Shown one piece after another: positions 17,268 to 25,939 of a stretch of 36,242 nt of DNA. Every line of letters starts with the position of its first letter. Position 1 is the stretch's first letter. Location of the stretch: positions 1-36,242 of the forward strand of contig JAKSLM010000026.1 of assembly GCA_024401225.1 (NCBI GenBank), written 5' to 3'. A program made the translations under genes and the position numbers. Source of the DNA: Bacteroidaceae bacterium (lineage in GTDB: Bacteria; Bacteroidota; Bacteroidia; Bacteroidales; Bacteroidaceae). Under the pieces are notes generated by a model that ran no database searches, was not told the origin of the DNA, and saw nothing but the letters and a program-made list of their open reading frames with translations.

Positions 17268-17537
17268 ATGTATCTCGATTCAGCAAAGAAGGCAGAAATC
17301 TTCGCACAGTATGGTGCTTCTGCTACTGACACAGGTTCTTGCGAGAGCCAGATCGCTCTCCTCACTTACCGTATCCAGCACCTTACAGAGCATGTAAAGG
17401 CTAACCACAAGGACTACTCTACTAACCGTGCCCTTGTAAAGCTCGTAGGTCAGCGTCGTAGCTTCCTCTCTTACCTCAAGAGAAAGGACATCAACCGCTA
17501 CCGTGCTATCGTTAAGGCTCTCGGTCTTCGTAAGTAA
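17268..17537 (+). CDS. rpsO: 30S ribosomal protein S15
   Basis: An 89-residue S15, the usual length. It binds 16S rRNA helices 20-22 early in 30S assembly. Diagnostic sequence includes DTGSCESQIALLTYRIQHLTEHVKANHKDYSTNRALVKLVGQRRSFLSYLKRKDINRY. Codon use is strongly biased toward a few codons, as expected for a highly expressed gene. It is monocistronic, with its own promoter, a leader of about 95 nt and a strong terminator directly downstream. Confidence 0.98.
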   Translation: MYLDSAKKAEIFAQYGASATDTGSCESQIALLTYRIQHLTEHVKANHKDYSTNRALVKLVGQRRSFLSYLKRKDINRYRAIVKALGLRK

Positions 17538-17561
17538 TCAAGCACCTCAGGCGCAAGAATC

Positions 17562-17600
17562 TGCAGTTTCCAAGATTGTTTGGAGACTGCATTTTTGTTT
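17562..17600 (+). terminator. Terminator of rpsO
   Basis: A 12-bp stem (17562-17573 with 17580-17591, including one T.G pair at 568/585) and 6-nt loop is followed by TTTTTGTTTT. Confidence 0.85.
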
Positions 17601-17638
17601 TAAAAATGTATTGCCCACAGATGTATGCGAGCAAGGCA

Positions 17639-17809
17639 TCACCAAAACTTGTTGTTCTCGGCAGAGTACTCAAATCCTGCAGCAGCAAGGTCGCTGATAA
17701 GTTTTGACTGGTCAACATCTTCAGCCTCACAGAAGGCTTCGAGCGATGGATACTGGTCGCGCAGTTTCATGTTGACATAGGAAAGAAGCATGAATGGATC
17801 GGTTGGCAT
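17639..17809 (-). CDS. DUF4250 domain microprotein
   Basis: A 56-residue open frame, MPTDPFMLLSYVNMKLRD at the start and FEYSAENNKFW at the end. It matches the small DUF4250 family as I know it (typical pattern MLPNDPxMLLSxxNxKLRDxYxSLxxLCxxxxVDxxxLxxxLxxxGYEYxxExNxF). Function is unknown. It is probably a small soluble helical protein; no membrane segment or signal is visible. It lies downstream of the recX/methyltransferase pair on the same strand, separated by about 95 nt that include an AATT heptamer repeat. Confidence 0.8.
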   Translation of the reverse strand: MPTDPFMLLSYVNMKLRDQYPSLEAFCEAEDVDQSKLISDLAAAGFEYSAENNKFW

Positions 17810-17819
17810 GATTTGGGGG

Positions 17820-17854
17820 AATTATGAATTGTGAATTAAGAATTATGAATTAAG
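17820..17854 (+). repeat. Heptamer repeat AATTNNG
   Basis: Five exact-register units: AATTATG, AATTGTG, AATTAAG, AATTATG, AATTAAG. It sits just upstream of the DUF4250 start (minus-strand gene). Confidence 0.75.
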
Positions 17855-17904
17855 TTATCGACGCAGTCGCTGGGAGCGTAGCGGAAAGAATTAATATTCA
17901 TCAA

Positions 17905-18243
17905 TTATGAGTTGTTGGCATCCGAGGAGGAAGAAGACAGAGGCAGCTTTTCCTCGTTTAGAAGTCGGCGCTTCTTGTCTATCATCTCGCCTTCGCGCTG
18001 GCCATGGAATCCGCCAAGGGTGCCATCGCTTGCCACCACTCGATGGCATGGCACATCGGGGGCGAAAGGATTGCGCCGAAGGGCCTGACCAACAGCCTGG
18101 GCACTACCGCATCCAATGCGACGCGCAAGTTCACCATAGGTGATGGTGGAGCCACGAGGGACATCAAGCAAGGCGAGGTAGACTCGGCGCTGGAAGTCGG
18201 TGATGGTGGTGGACGAAAGGACACGCTGACGAATGTTATTCAT
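17905..18243 (-). CDS. Small methylated-DNA cysteine methyltransferase (MGMT-like)
   Basis: A 112-residue protein containing only the C-terminal catalytic domain of O6-alkylguanine-DNA alkyltransferases: DFQRRVYLALLDVPRGSTITYGELARRIG (DNA-binding helix region), the active-site motif VPCHRVV with the acceptor cysteine present, and GGFHGQREGEMIDKKRRLL. The intact cysteine argues for true methyltransferase rather than alkyltransferase-like (ATL) activity, in which this position is usually Trp. The N-terminal Ada/Ogt domain is absent, as in other short MGMT-family proteins. The ATG overlaps the recX stop by 8 nt, so the two are translated together as a small DNA-repair unit. The Ser-rich C-terminus (about 102-112) looks disordered. 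Confidence 0.88.
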   Translation of the reverse strand: MNNIRQRVLSSTTITDFQRRVYLALLDVPRGSTITYGELARRIGCGSAQAVGQALRRNPFAPDVPCHRVVASDGTLGGFHGQREGEMIDKKRRLLNEEKLPLSSSSSDANNS

Positions 18244-18742
18244 CTCCCATGACTTTTAGAATATCGTCCATACTGTAGCCTCGGCCGAGGGCGAAGCGGA
18301 TGAGTTTGCCGCGGATCTCGTAGTCAGAGCGTCCCTTGACCGAAGGGCGTTTTCGGTCTATCAGTTGGCGAAGTGTGGCAAGGCAGTCGTCCTCATCGAT
18401 CTCCTCGAGAGCCTCAGAGATGATGGACGAATCGATGCGACGCATACGCAGTTCCTGCGAGATGCGAGTGCTGCCCCAGCGATTGTAGCGGAACTTGTCG
18501 CGTACGAAGGCATGGGCATAGCGACGCTCGTCGATGAATCCCTCCTTCACCAGTCGCTCGATGACGGCATCAGCAAGTGCCTGCTGGCCCGACTCATCAG
18601 CATTGGTATCGACGCTTTTGCTGCCATCGGGCACAAGTAGCCAGCGCGACATTTTGCGGCGCATGTCGAGGATGCAGTATTCGGCTGCTGCACATAGTGC
18701 GGAGAGCTTCATGTAGGCTTCGTGCTGGGTATAGACTGTCAT
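18236..18742 (-). CDS. recX: Regulatory protein RecX
   Basis: A 168-residue RecX, which binds RecA filaments and modulates recombination. It is made of three-helix repeats with the family pattern: [62 protein letters not shown] and [36 protein letters not shown] chose ATG 18742 ([17 protein letters not shown]) because an earlier in-frame ATG at 18772 overlaps the likely -7 box (complement of 18770-18777) and would not be transcribed. It overlaps the downstream methyltransferase gene. Confidence 0.88.
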   Translation of the reverse strand: MTVYTQHEAYMKLSALCAAAEYCILDMRRKMSRWLLVPDGSKSVDTNADESGQQALADAVIERLVKEGFIDERRYAHAFVRDKFRYNRWGSTRISQELRMRRIDSSIISEALEEIDEDDCLATLRQLIDRKRPSVKGRSDYEIRGKLIRFALGRGYSMDDILKVMGDE

Positions 18743-18769
18743 ACGGAATGGATATGGAGGTTTTCGCTG

Positions 18770-18777
18770 CAAAGGTA
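18770..18777 (-). promoter_or_regulatory. -7 box of recX
   Basis: The minus strand reads TACCTTTG, 27 nt upstream of the chosen ATG. It is divergent from the parE promoter and decides the recX start. Confidence 0.55.
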
Positions 18778-18821
18778 AGAAAAAAACATATGTTTTTCTT
18801 TTTTATAAGACCAAAAAATCG

Positions 18822-18829
18822 TACCTTTG
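18822..18829 (+). promoter_or_regulatory. -7 box of the parE operon
   Basis: TACCTTTG lies 19 nt before the ATG. A T-rich tract (18792-18804) occupies the -33 position instead of a clear TTTG. Confidence 0.6.
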
Positions 18830-18848
18830 CACAAAATTTGCAAATTTA

Positions 18849-20804
18849 ATGGAAGAACTTAACCTTGAAACACCTAAAACGGATAATTACGGGGATGCGA
18901 ATATCATCACTCTGACCGGAGTGGAGCATATTCGTCTGCGACCTGGTATGTACATCGGACGCCTCGGCGACGGTTCGCATGCCGAGGACGGTGTCTACGT
19001 GTTGCTGAAGGAGGTGATAGATAATTCTATCGACGAATTCAAGATGGGTGCGGGCAAGCGCATCGAGGTAGACATAGAGAACGACCTCACCGTAACCGTA
19101 CGCGACTATGGACGAGGCATTCCTCAAGGCAAGATGATCGAGGCGGTCAGCGTGCTCAACACTGGCGGTAAGTACGACTCAAAGGCTTTCCAGAAATCCA
19201 TCGGACTGAACGGAGTGGGTACGAAGGCGGTAAATGCGCTTAGCACCAAGTTTGAGGTGCGAAGCTACCGTGAGGGCACAGTGCGCATAGCAAAATTCGA
19301 AAAGGGCAAACTGGTGGACGACCAGACCATGAAGACTGACGAGGAGAACGGTACGTTCGTACGCTTCGAGCCAGACAACAGCCTTTTCCTCAACTATAAG
19401 TACCAGGGCGAATTTGTGGAGACCATGCTCCGCAACTACACCTACCTGAACACAGGTCTGGAGATATTCTACAACAGTCGCCGCATCACGAGCCGCAACG
19501 GATTGAAGGACCTCCTGACCGACACCATGACCACCCAGCCTCTGTATGACATCATACACCTGAAGGGCGACGACATCGAGATAGCCTTCACGCACACCAA
19601 CCAGCAGTATGGTGAGGAGTACCACTCGTTCGTGAATGGACAGCACACCATACAGGGAGGTACGCATCAGAGTGCATTCAAGGAGCACATTGCCCGTACT
19701 ATTAAGGAGTTCTTCCAGAAAAACTACGAATACGGCGACATACGAAGCGGCATCGTGGCTGCCATAGCCATCAATGTGCAGGAGCCACAGTTTGAGAGTC
19801 AGACAAAGATTAAGCTCGGTTCGCTGACCATGGAGCCAAACGGAGGCGTGAGCGTGAACAAGTTTGTGGGCGACTTCATCAAGACCGAAGTGGACAACTA
19901 CCTGCACAAGCACCTCGACGTGACCGAAGTGATACAACAGAAGATACAAGAGAACGAGCGCGACCGCAAGGCAATAGCAGGCGTGACCAAGCTGGCACGC
20001 GAACGTGCGAAGAAGGCCAACCTGCACAACCGCAAACTGCGCGACTGCCGCATACACCTCAACGACGCCAAGGGCGACAAGAAGGAGGACTCATGCATCT
20101 TCATCACCGAGGGTGACTCGGCAAGCGGAAGCATCACCAAGAGCCGCGATGTGAACACACAGGCGGTATTCTCGCTGAGAGGAAAACCGCTCAACACGTT
20201 CGGACTGACAAAGAAGGTGGTGTACGAGAACGAGGAGTTCAACCTGCTGCAAGCTGCACTCAACATCGAGGATGGCATTGAGGGTTTGCGCTACAACAAG
20301 GTGATCGTGGCTACCGATGCCGATGTGGACGGTATGCACATCCGACTGCTGATGATCACATTCTTCCTGCAGTTCTTCCCTGAGTTGATACGCAAGGGCC
20401 ACGTGCACATACTGCAGACTCCATTGTTCCGTGTTCGCCAGCGCAAGAAGAAACTGAAGAAGGAGTCCATGAGTGCCATAGCGGAGAAGTATCCAAACGC
20501 TGCTGCATCGAAGGGCGACTTCGTGACACTATACTGCTACACCGAGGATGAACGTCAGGAGGCCATCCGCCTGCTCTCGCCCGATCCGGAGATAACACGA
20601 TTCAAAGGCCTTGGAGAGATCTCGCCTGATGAGTTCAAGAACTTCATCGGAGAGGATATGCGACTCGAGGAGGTAACCCTGAAGAAGACCGACAAGGTGA
20701 AGGAACTTCTGGAGTACTACATGGGCAAGAACACCATGGAGCGTCAGAACTTCATCATCAACAATCTGGTGATAGAAGAGGATGTGACAGAGGAAGAAGA
20801 ATAG
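18849..20804 (+). CDS. parE: DNA topoisomerase IV subunit B
   Basis: A 651-residue type IIA topoisomerase ATPase subunit that works with ParC to decatenate chromosomes. GHKL ATPase motifs: [11 protein letters not shown] (N box), GRGIPQGKM and [14 protein letters not shown]. The transducer domain follows, then the TOPRIM domain with EGDSASGS and [17 protein letters not shown], and the C-terminal LKGLGE-like [18 protein letters not shown]. It is called ParE rather than GyrB from overall sequence and from the order parE-coaD-S41 peptidase that I recall in Bacteroides; the distinction is an inference. It is the first gene of a four-gene plus-strand operon with gaps of 15-24 nt. Confidence 0.88.
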   Translation: MEELNLETPKTDNYGDANIITLTGVEHIRLRPGMYIGRLGDGSHAEDGVYVLLKEVIDNSIDEFKMGAGKRIEVDIENDLTVTVRDYGRGIPQGKMIEAVSVLNTGGKYDSKAFQKSIGLNGVGTKAVNALSTKFEVRSYREGTVRIAKFEKGKLVDDQTMKTDEENGTFVRFEPDNSLFLNYKYQGEFVETMLRNYTYLNTGLEIFYNSRRITSRNGLKDLLTDTMTTQPLYDIIHLKGDDIEIAFTHTNQQYGEEYHSFVNGQHTIQGGTHQSAFKEHIARTIKEFFQKNYEYGDIRSGIVAAIAINVQEPQFESQTKIKLGSLTMEPNGGVSVNKFVGDFIKTEVDNYLHKHLDVTEVIQQKIQENERDRKAIAGVTKLARERAKKANLHNRKLRDCRIHLNDAKGDKKEDSCIFITEGDSASGSITKSRDVNTQAVFSLRGKPLNTFGLTKKVVYENEEFNLLQAALNIEDGIEGLRYNKVIVATDADVDGMHIRLLMITFFLQFFPELIRKGHVHILQTPLFRVRQRKKKLKKESMSAIAEKYPNAAASKGDFVTLYCYTEDERQEAIRLLSPDPEITRFKGLGEISPDEFKNFIGEDMRLEEVTLKKTDKVKELLEYYMGKNTMERQNFIINNLVIEEDVTEEEE

Positions 20805-20826
20805 CTGACCCTACGAAAAATTTGAA

Positions 20827-21303
20827 ATGGAAAGAATAGCTTTGTTTGCCGGGTCGTTCGACCCTTTCACCAAAGGCCACAAGTCAATAGTGGACCGCGC
20901 GCTTGGCAGCGTTGCCGACAAGGTGATAGTAGCAATCGGCGTGAACTATAACAAGAAATATATGTTCTCGCTCGACGAACGCCTCGAAGCAATAAAGAAG
21001 ACATTCGGCAACGAGCCGAGGGTAAGCGTGACAAGCTACGACGGACTGACCACCGACTACGCCAAGAAGGTAGGAGCTGCATTCCTGCTGCGAGGCGTGA
21101 GAAGCACGAAGGACTTTGAGTTCGAACGCGACATAGCCGAGGTCAACCGCCGACTGACAGGCATCGAAACCATTCTACTATACACCGAGCCTGAGTTGGC
21201 ACACATCAGTTCGAGCATCGTTCGCGAACTGCTTACCTACGGCAAGGATGTTAGCGAATATATGTCAGACATTGAATTAACAAGAAACAACAAACAGATC
21301 TAA
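20827..21303 (+). CDS. coaD: Phosphopantetheine adenylyltransferase
   Basis: A 158-residue enzyme of the nucleotidyltransferase superfamily that converts 4'-phosphopantetheine and ATP to dephospho-CoA, the fourth step of CoA synthesis. Motifs: FAGSFDPFTKGHKSIVDRAL (TxGH nucleotide site, here TKGH), YDGLTTDYAKKVGAAFLLRGVRSTKDFEFE and the C-terminal ISSSIVRELLTYGKDVSEYM. It is of usual length, 22 nt after parE and 15 nt before the peptidase gene. Linkage of CoA synthesis to topoisomerase is by operon only. Confidence 0.96.
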   Translation: MERIALFAGSFDPFTKGHKSIVDRALGSVADKVIVAIGVNYNKKYMFSLDERLEAIKKTFGNEPRVSVTSYDGLTTDYAKKVGAAFLLRGVRSTKDFEFERDIAEVNRRLTGIETILLYTEPELAHISSSIVRELLTYGKDVSEYMSDIELTRNNKQI

Positions 21304-21318
21304 AGAATACACATAACG

Positions 21319-22950
21319 ATGAAAAGGTATTTATTCCTTGTATTGGGATTAATAACAATCACTGCAACGGCGCAAAGAAAGAACGACGACACACAATTGC
21401 GTAAATTCTTCTATGTGGAGAACGCCATCAGCCAGCTGTACGTTGATGACATCAATGAGACAAAGCTTGTGGAGGATGCAATAACTGGTATGCTCAAAGA
21501 ACTTGACCCCCACTCTACCTACACCCCTGCAAAGGATGTGCAGCAGATGACGGAGAACCTGAACGGTTCGTTTGAGGGTATCGGTGTGCAGTACAACATC
21601 AACGAGGACACGCTCGTGGTCATCAACACCATCACCAACGGTCCATCGGAGAAAGTGGGCATCATAGCTGGCGACAAGATCATCACAGTCAACGACTCAT
21701 CGATAGCAGGTGTGAAGATGACAAAGGAGGAGATAATGAAGCGCCTGCGCGGTCCGAAGGGCACAAAGGTCAACCTCGGCATTGTGCGTCAGGGCGTGAA
21801 GGGTGTGCAGAAGTTTGTAGTGACCCGCGACAAGATTCCTGTACACACTCTCGATGCATACTACATGATCAACGACCATACAGGCTACATCAAGCTGAGC
21901 AGCTTCGGAGCCACCACTCACGATGAGTTTGCTGACGCCGTGAAGGACATGCAGAGCATAGGCATGAAGGACCTCGTGCTCGACCTTCAGAGCAACGGAG
22001 GCGGATACCTTCAGTCGGCAGTTGCGTTAGCTGACGAACTGTTGCAGAAGGGCGAGATGATAGTTTACACCGATGGTCGCTCAACAGGCCGTCACGACTA
22101 CTATGCTACCGATGCCGACATGAAGGTGGGCAAGATCACGGTGCTCGTGGATGGATACACAGCCAGCGCAGCCGAGATTGTATCGGGCGCCATTCAGGAT
22201 AATGACCGAGGCACCATCGTAGGCCGACGCACATTTGCCAAGGGACTTGTGCAGCGCCCTATCGACCTGCCTGACGGAAGCATGGTCAGACTGACCGTAG
22301 CCCACTACTACAGTCCTGTGGGACGCTGCTTCCAGAAGCCATACGTAAAGGGCGACAAGAAGTCGTATGACAACGATATGCTCGAGCGCTTGAACAGCGG
22401 CGAGCTCATGTCGGCCGACAGCATCCACTTCCCTGACTCGCTCAAGTACTTCACTAAGGGCGGACGCGTAGTGTACGGAGGAGGAGGCATCATGCCTGAT
22501 GTCTACGTGCCACTCGACACAACGCTCTACACACATTTCCACCGCGAACTGAACGCCAAGAGCTGCATCATCCAGACCACACTCAAGTATCTCGACCAGC
22601 ACCGCAAGCAGTTGATTAAGGACTACGACGTGGCATCGTACCGCAAGCAGCTCTCGCTCAAGGAGGCAGGCAAGAAGTACGATGTGCAGATGATACTTCA
22701 CCACCCTGGCTATGAGCGCTTCAAGAGTTCGTTCCAAGTGCCAGAAGAGATGATCAGCACCTTGCTCCAGAAGGCAAAGGAAGAGAAGATAGAATACACA
22801 GACGAGGCTTTGAAGTCAAGTCTATCATATATTAAGGTGCAGCTCAAGGCCCTCTTGGCTCGCGACATCTGGGACATGTCGGAATACTACCAGATCATGA
22901 ACCCAACAAGCGAAATATACATGGCGGGACTGAAGACCCTGAACAATTAA
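21319..22950 (+). CDS. S41 family C-terminal processing peptidase (first copy)
   Basis: A 543-residue exported serine peptidase with a signal peptide (MKRYLFLVLGLITITATAQ), an N-terminal helical part, a PDZ domain (about 85-170, FEGIGVQYNINEDTLVVINTI, GLxxGD-like IIAGDKIITV) and the S41 catalytic core. The Ser-Lys dyad is visible: S283 in YTASAAEIVSG and K308 in RRTFAKGLVQ. The 200-residue C-terminal extension is common in Bacteroidetes CTPs. Likely role: trimming periplasmic or lipoprotein substrates. It is third in the parE operon. A second S41 peptidase lies at 31464. Confidence 0.92.
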   Translation: MKRYLFLVLGLITITATAQRKNDDTQLRKFFYVENAISQLYVDDINETKLVEDAITGMLKELDPHSTYTPAKDVQQMTENLNGSFEGIGVQYNINEDTLVVINTITNGPSEKVGIIAGDKIITVNDSSIAGVKMTKEEIMKRLRGPKGTKVNLGIVRQGVKGVQKFVVTRDKIPVHTLDAYYMINDHTGYIKLSSFGATTHDEFADAVKDMQSIGMKDLVLDLQSNGGGYLQSAVALADELLQKGEMIVYTDGRSTGRHDYYATDADMKVGKITVLVDGYTASAAEIVSGAIQDNDRGTIVGRRTFAKGLVQRPIDLPDGSMVRLTVAHYYSPVGRCFQKPYVKGDKKSYDNDMLERLNSGELMSADSIHFPDSLKYFTKGGRVVYGGGGIMPDVYVPLDTTLYTHFHRELNAKSCIIQTTLKYLDQHRKQLIKDYDVASYRKQLSLKEAGKKYDVQMILHHPGYERFKSSFQVPEEMISTLLQKAKEEKIEYTDEALKSSLSYIKVQLKALLARDIWDMSEYYQIMNPTSEIYMAGLKTLNN

Positions 22951-22974
22951 ACAAAACTAAAATACAATATCATT

Positions 22975-24510
22975 ATGGCAAAGAAAGCACTTCTTATGAT
23001 TCTCGACGGATGGGGAATCGGCAATCAGACAAAGGGTGACGTGATCTTCCAGACACCAACACCTTACATGGATTATCTCAACGCAAACTACCCACACTCT
23101 GCACTTCAGGCTTCGGGTGAGAACGTAGGTTTGCCTGACGGACAGATGGGTAACTCGGAGGTAGGTCACCTCAACATCGGTGCTGGACGCATCGTGTACC
23201 AGGACCTCGTAAAGATCAACCGCGCATGCGCTGACAACTCTATCCTTGAGAACCCACAGATCAAGGCTGCATACGGATATGCAAAGGAGAACGGCAAGAA
23301 CGTTCACCTCATGGGTCTTACTTCAACAGGTGGTGTACACTCAAGCTTCGGTCACATCCTCAAGCTTGTTGACATCGCTAAGGAGTACGGCATCAACAAC
23401 TGCTACGTACACTGCTTCATGGACGGTCGTGACACCGACCCAAAATCGGGTAAGGGATTCATCGCCGATCTTCAGAAGCACATTGACGAGGTAGGCGTAG
23501 GTGCTATTGCAAGCATCATCGGACGTTTCTACGCAATGGACCGCGACAAGCGTTGGGACCGCGTAAAGGTAGCTTACGATCAGCTCGTGAATGGCGTAGG
23601 CCGCAAGGTGACTGACATGGTAGAGGCTGTACAGTCATGCTACGACAGCCACACAGAGGAGCACAAGAACACAGACGAGTTCATGGAGCCACTCGTAAAC
23701 GCTAACGTAGACGGCACAATCAAGGAAGGCGACGTAGTGATCTTCTACAACTACCGTCCTGACCGCGCTAAGGAGATGACCATCGTACTCACTCAGCAGG
23801 ACATGGAGGCAGAGGGCATGAAGACTATCCCAGGGCTCCAGTACTACTGTATGACTCCATACGACGCTTCATTCACAGGCGTAAACATCATCTTCCCTAA
23901 GGAGAACGTTGAGAACACACTCGGCGAATACATCTCATCGAAGGGTCTCAAGCAGCTCCACACAGCTGAGACTGAGAAGTACGCACACGTTACATTCTTC
24001 TTCAACGGTGGCCGCGAGGCTCCATACGAGGGTGAGGAGCGCGTACTCGTAGCAAGCCCTAAGGTTGCTACCTACGACCTCCAGCCAGAGATGTCGGCTC
24101 CTGAGGTTAAGGACAAGCTCGTGGCTTCAATCAAGGAGGACAAGTACGACTTCATCGTTGTCAACTTCGCCAACCCAGACATGGTAGGTCACACAGGCGT
24201 ATACTCAGCTATCGAGACTGCAGTAAAGACTATCGACCAGTGTGTGAACGAGGTTGTAGAGGCAGCAAAGGCCACTGGTTACGAGACTATCATCATCGCT
24301 GACCACGGTAATGCAGACAACGCTCAGAACCCAGACGGATCGGTCAACACAGCTCACTCACTCAACCCAGTACCATTCATCTATGTGACAGAAAACAAGA
24401 ATGCAAAGGTAGTGGACGGTGTGCTCGCTGACGTTGCTCCATCCATCCTCCACATCATGGGCCTCGAGCAGCCAAAGGAGATGACTGGTAACAATCTCAT
24501 CACAGACTAA
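22975..24510 (+). CDS. gpmI: 2,3-bisphosphoglycerate-independent phosphoglycerate mutase
   Basis: A 511-residue Mn-dependent glycolytic enzyme of the alkaline phosphatase superfamily converting 3-phosphoglycerate to 2-phosphoglycerate. The N-terminal metal site is [10 protein letters not shown] (D11), the phosphorylated serine is S61 in [15 protein letters not shown], and the later metal ligands are in [12 protein letters not shown] and [10 protein letters not shown]. Codon use is more biased than in the upstream operon genes (for example many GTA, CTC, TCA codons), suggesting high expression. It lies 24 nt after the peptidase gene; a separate promoter was not seen. Confidence 0.96.
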   Translation: MAKKALLMILDGWGIGNQTKGDVIFQTPTPYMDYLNANYPHSALQASGENVGLPDGQMGNSEVGHLNIGAGRIVYQDLVKINRACADNSILENPQIKAAYGYAKENGKNVHLMGLTSTGGVHSSFGHILKLVDIAKEYGINNCYVHCFMDGRDTDPKSGKGFIADLQKHIDEVGVGAIASIIGRFYAMDRDKRWDRVKVAYDQLVNGVGRKVTDMVEAVQSCYDSHTEEHKNTDEFMEPLVNANVDGTIKEGDVVIFYNYRPDRAKEMTIVLTQQDMEAEGMKTIPGLQYYCMTPYDASFTGVNIIFPKENVENTLGEYISSKGLKQLHTAETEKYAHVTFFFNGGREAPYEGEERVLVASPKVATYDLQPEMSAPEVKDKLVASIKEDKYDFIVVNFANPDMVGHTGVYSAIETAVKTIDQCVNEVVEAAKATGYETIIIADHGNADNAQNPDGSVNTAHSLNPVPFIYVTENKNAKVVDGVLADVAPSILHIMGLEQPKEMTGNNLITD

Positions 24511-24527
24511 GCTTCTTGATGCAGAGA

Positions 24528-24607
24528 CTTAATCGGATAAACGGTTAATCGGATGATCGATTAATCGACTAAACGGATAATCGACTAAACGATTAAACGA
24601 TTAAACG
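24528..24607 (+). repeat. Ten-unit octamer tandem repeat
   Basis: Exactly ten 8-nt units, each ending in CG, with consensus NNTAA(T/A)CG (for example CTTAATCG, GATAAACG, ATTAATCG, ACTAAACG, ATTAAACG). They start 17 nt after the gpmI stop codon. The units are degenerate but the period is exact over 80 bp. Confidence 0.85.
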
Positions 24608-24643
24608 CTTAAGATTCCCCTCAAGAAAAATATCTATAGGGAA

Positions 24644-24683
24644 AATCCCCTCGCAAATAGGCAAAGTCCTTTGCGAGGGGATT
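24644..24683 (+). terminator. Hairpin after gpmI overlapping the next promoter
   Basis: A perfect 14-bp stem (24644-24657 with 24670-24683) has a 12-nt loop. It is followed by ATTATT, a weak U-tract, so termination is probable but may be partial. The first bases of the right arm, TTTG at 24670, also form the -33 box of the downstream promoter. Confidence 0.7.
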
Positions 24684-24701
24684 ATTATTGCCGTATCTTT
24701 G
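24670..24701 (+). promoter_or_regulatory. Promoter of the Arg/Gly-rich secreted protein gene
   Basis: TTTG (24670-24673) and TATCTTTG (24694-24701) are separated by 20 nt, matching the Bacteroidetes consensus. The ATG at 24750 follows after a leader of about 45 nt. Confidence 0.75.
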
Positions 24702-24749
24702 CAGCAGAAAAATAACAAAAACGAATAGTAACCATTAAAATTGAATGAT

Positions 24750-25808
24750 ATGAAGACTCTAAGAACACTACTCGCAGCAATGATGCTCCTCATCGGATCG
24801 GCAGTAATGAATGCTCAGCCTATGAGCTACAACGCAATCCGCAACAATGCGCGATTCCTCACCGACCGCATGGCTTATACACTCGGCATCAACGATCCAT
24901 ACCTCATCGATGACATGTACCGTATCAACTACGACTTCATCTGCGGTGTGAATGACTATCTCGACGATGTGGCTCTTGGATACCGATATGATGACTACAT
25001 GTCAATATGCGACTATCGCGACTACGCACTCCGTTCTCTCCTGGGCGACATCATCTGGTCACGACTCATGGGTTACGACTACTTCTATCGCCCTATCATA
25101 TTCGAGAACTATCGCTGGCGCTTCAGCATCTATGCATTCGACAACCTGCGCACACACTACTACTGCAGCATACCAACCTACTACAACACCTATCGTGGAG
25201 GACACTTCTTCACAGGTATGCGTCCAGGCGTATCGCGCGGACCTCGTCCAGCCGACTACCACGGAGGCTTCAGAGATGGCCGCAGAGGCGTGACAGTCAA
25301 TAGCCACGTACGCGACTACAGAGACCCAGGACGTCCAGGCAGCATGCACCCAACACGCACTGGCGACATGAGAGGCGAGCGCCCTAACGCAGGCAATCGC
25401 GGAGGAGATGTGAACCGTGGCGAACGCCCTAATATGGGAAATCGCGGCGACATGAACCGTCCAGGCAATAACGCAGGCGTAAGCCGCCCAGGCAACAACA
25501 ATGCTGACATGAACCGCCCAACTGTAGGCGATCGCGGCCAGGTGAACCGTGGCGAACGTCCAAGCATGGGTGAACGCGGTGGACAGGTGAACCGCAGCGA
25601 ACGTCCAAGCATGAGTGAGCGCCCAAGTACCAGTGCTCCTTCACGCAACAGTGGTACAGTATCAGGCCCTTCACGCAGCGGCGGTACAGTATCTGCACCA
25701 TCACGCATCGGCAACTCAGGCGGCATGACTCGCGGAGGCAGTTTCGGTGGCGGTAGCTCATCACGCGGTGGCAACGCAGGTGGAGGTGCACGCGGCGGAC
25801 GCAGATAA
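24750..25808 (+). CDS. Secreted protein with disordered Arg/Gly/Asn-rich tail
   Basis: A 352-residue protein of unknown function. I use the ATG at 24750 (MKTLRTLLAAMMLLIGSAVMNAQ), which gives a normal signal peptide; an upstream TTG would add three residues. Residues about 24-150 are rich in Tyr, Asp and Arg (for example YLIDDMYRINYDFICGVNDYLDDVALGYRYDDY) and look like a small folded domain. From about 165 to the end the sequence is low-complexity, with repeats like RGERPxMGxRG and NRPGNN, then SGTVSxPSR units and a Gly/Ser/Arg end. The high positive charge suggests binding to nucleic acid, polysaccharide or the cell surface; this is inference only. It has its own promoter and terminator. Confidence 0.8.
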   Translation: MKTLRTLLAAMMLLIGSAVMNAQPMSYNAIRNNARFLTDRMAYTLGINDPYLIDDMYRINYDFICGVNDYLDDVALGYRYDDYMSICDYRDYALRSLLGDIIWSRLMGYDYFYRPIIFENYRWRFSIYAFDNLRTHYYCSIPTYYNTYRGGHFFTGMRPGVSRGPRPADYHGGFRDGRRGVTVNSHVRDYRDPGRPGSMHPTRTGDMRGERPNAGNRGGDVNRGERPNMGNRGDMNRPGNNAGVSRPGNNNADMNRPTVGDRGQVNRGERPSMGERGGQVNRSERPSMSERPSTSAPSRNSGTVSGPSRSGGTVSAPSRIGNSGGMTRGGSFGGGSSSRGGNAGGGARGGRR

Positions 25809-25866
25809 CAAAGTATACTCTTTCTACTAAATAAATTTGAACACTTTAATTTTATTGGTTCTTTTG

Positions 25867-25899
25867 GAACGGTTTTTCGTGAGAAAGACCGTTCTTTTT
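25867..25899 (+). terminator. Terminator of the Arg/Gly-rich protein gene
   Basis: A 12-bp stem (25867-25878 with 25883-25894, one T.G pair at 874/887) with tetraloop GTGA is followed by TTTTT. Confidence 0.85.
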
Positions 25900-25911
25900 A
25901 TTTAAAATCAC

Positions 25912-25919
25912 TATCTTTG
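25912..25919 (+). promoter_or_regulatory. -7 box of argS
   Basis: TATCTTTG lies 20 nt before the ATG at 25940. The -33 region overlaps the preceding terminator and has no clear TTTG. Confidence 0.6.
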
Positions 25920-25939
25920 CACCAAAATTGCATACAATC

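Noticed and set aside
19179-20057. 292-residue open frame antisense to parE
   Set aside because: It overlaps conserved ATPase and transducer motifs of parE on the other strand; composition (Val, Leu, His, Ala) is typical of a shadow frame.
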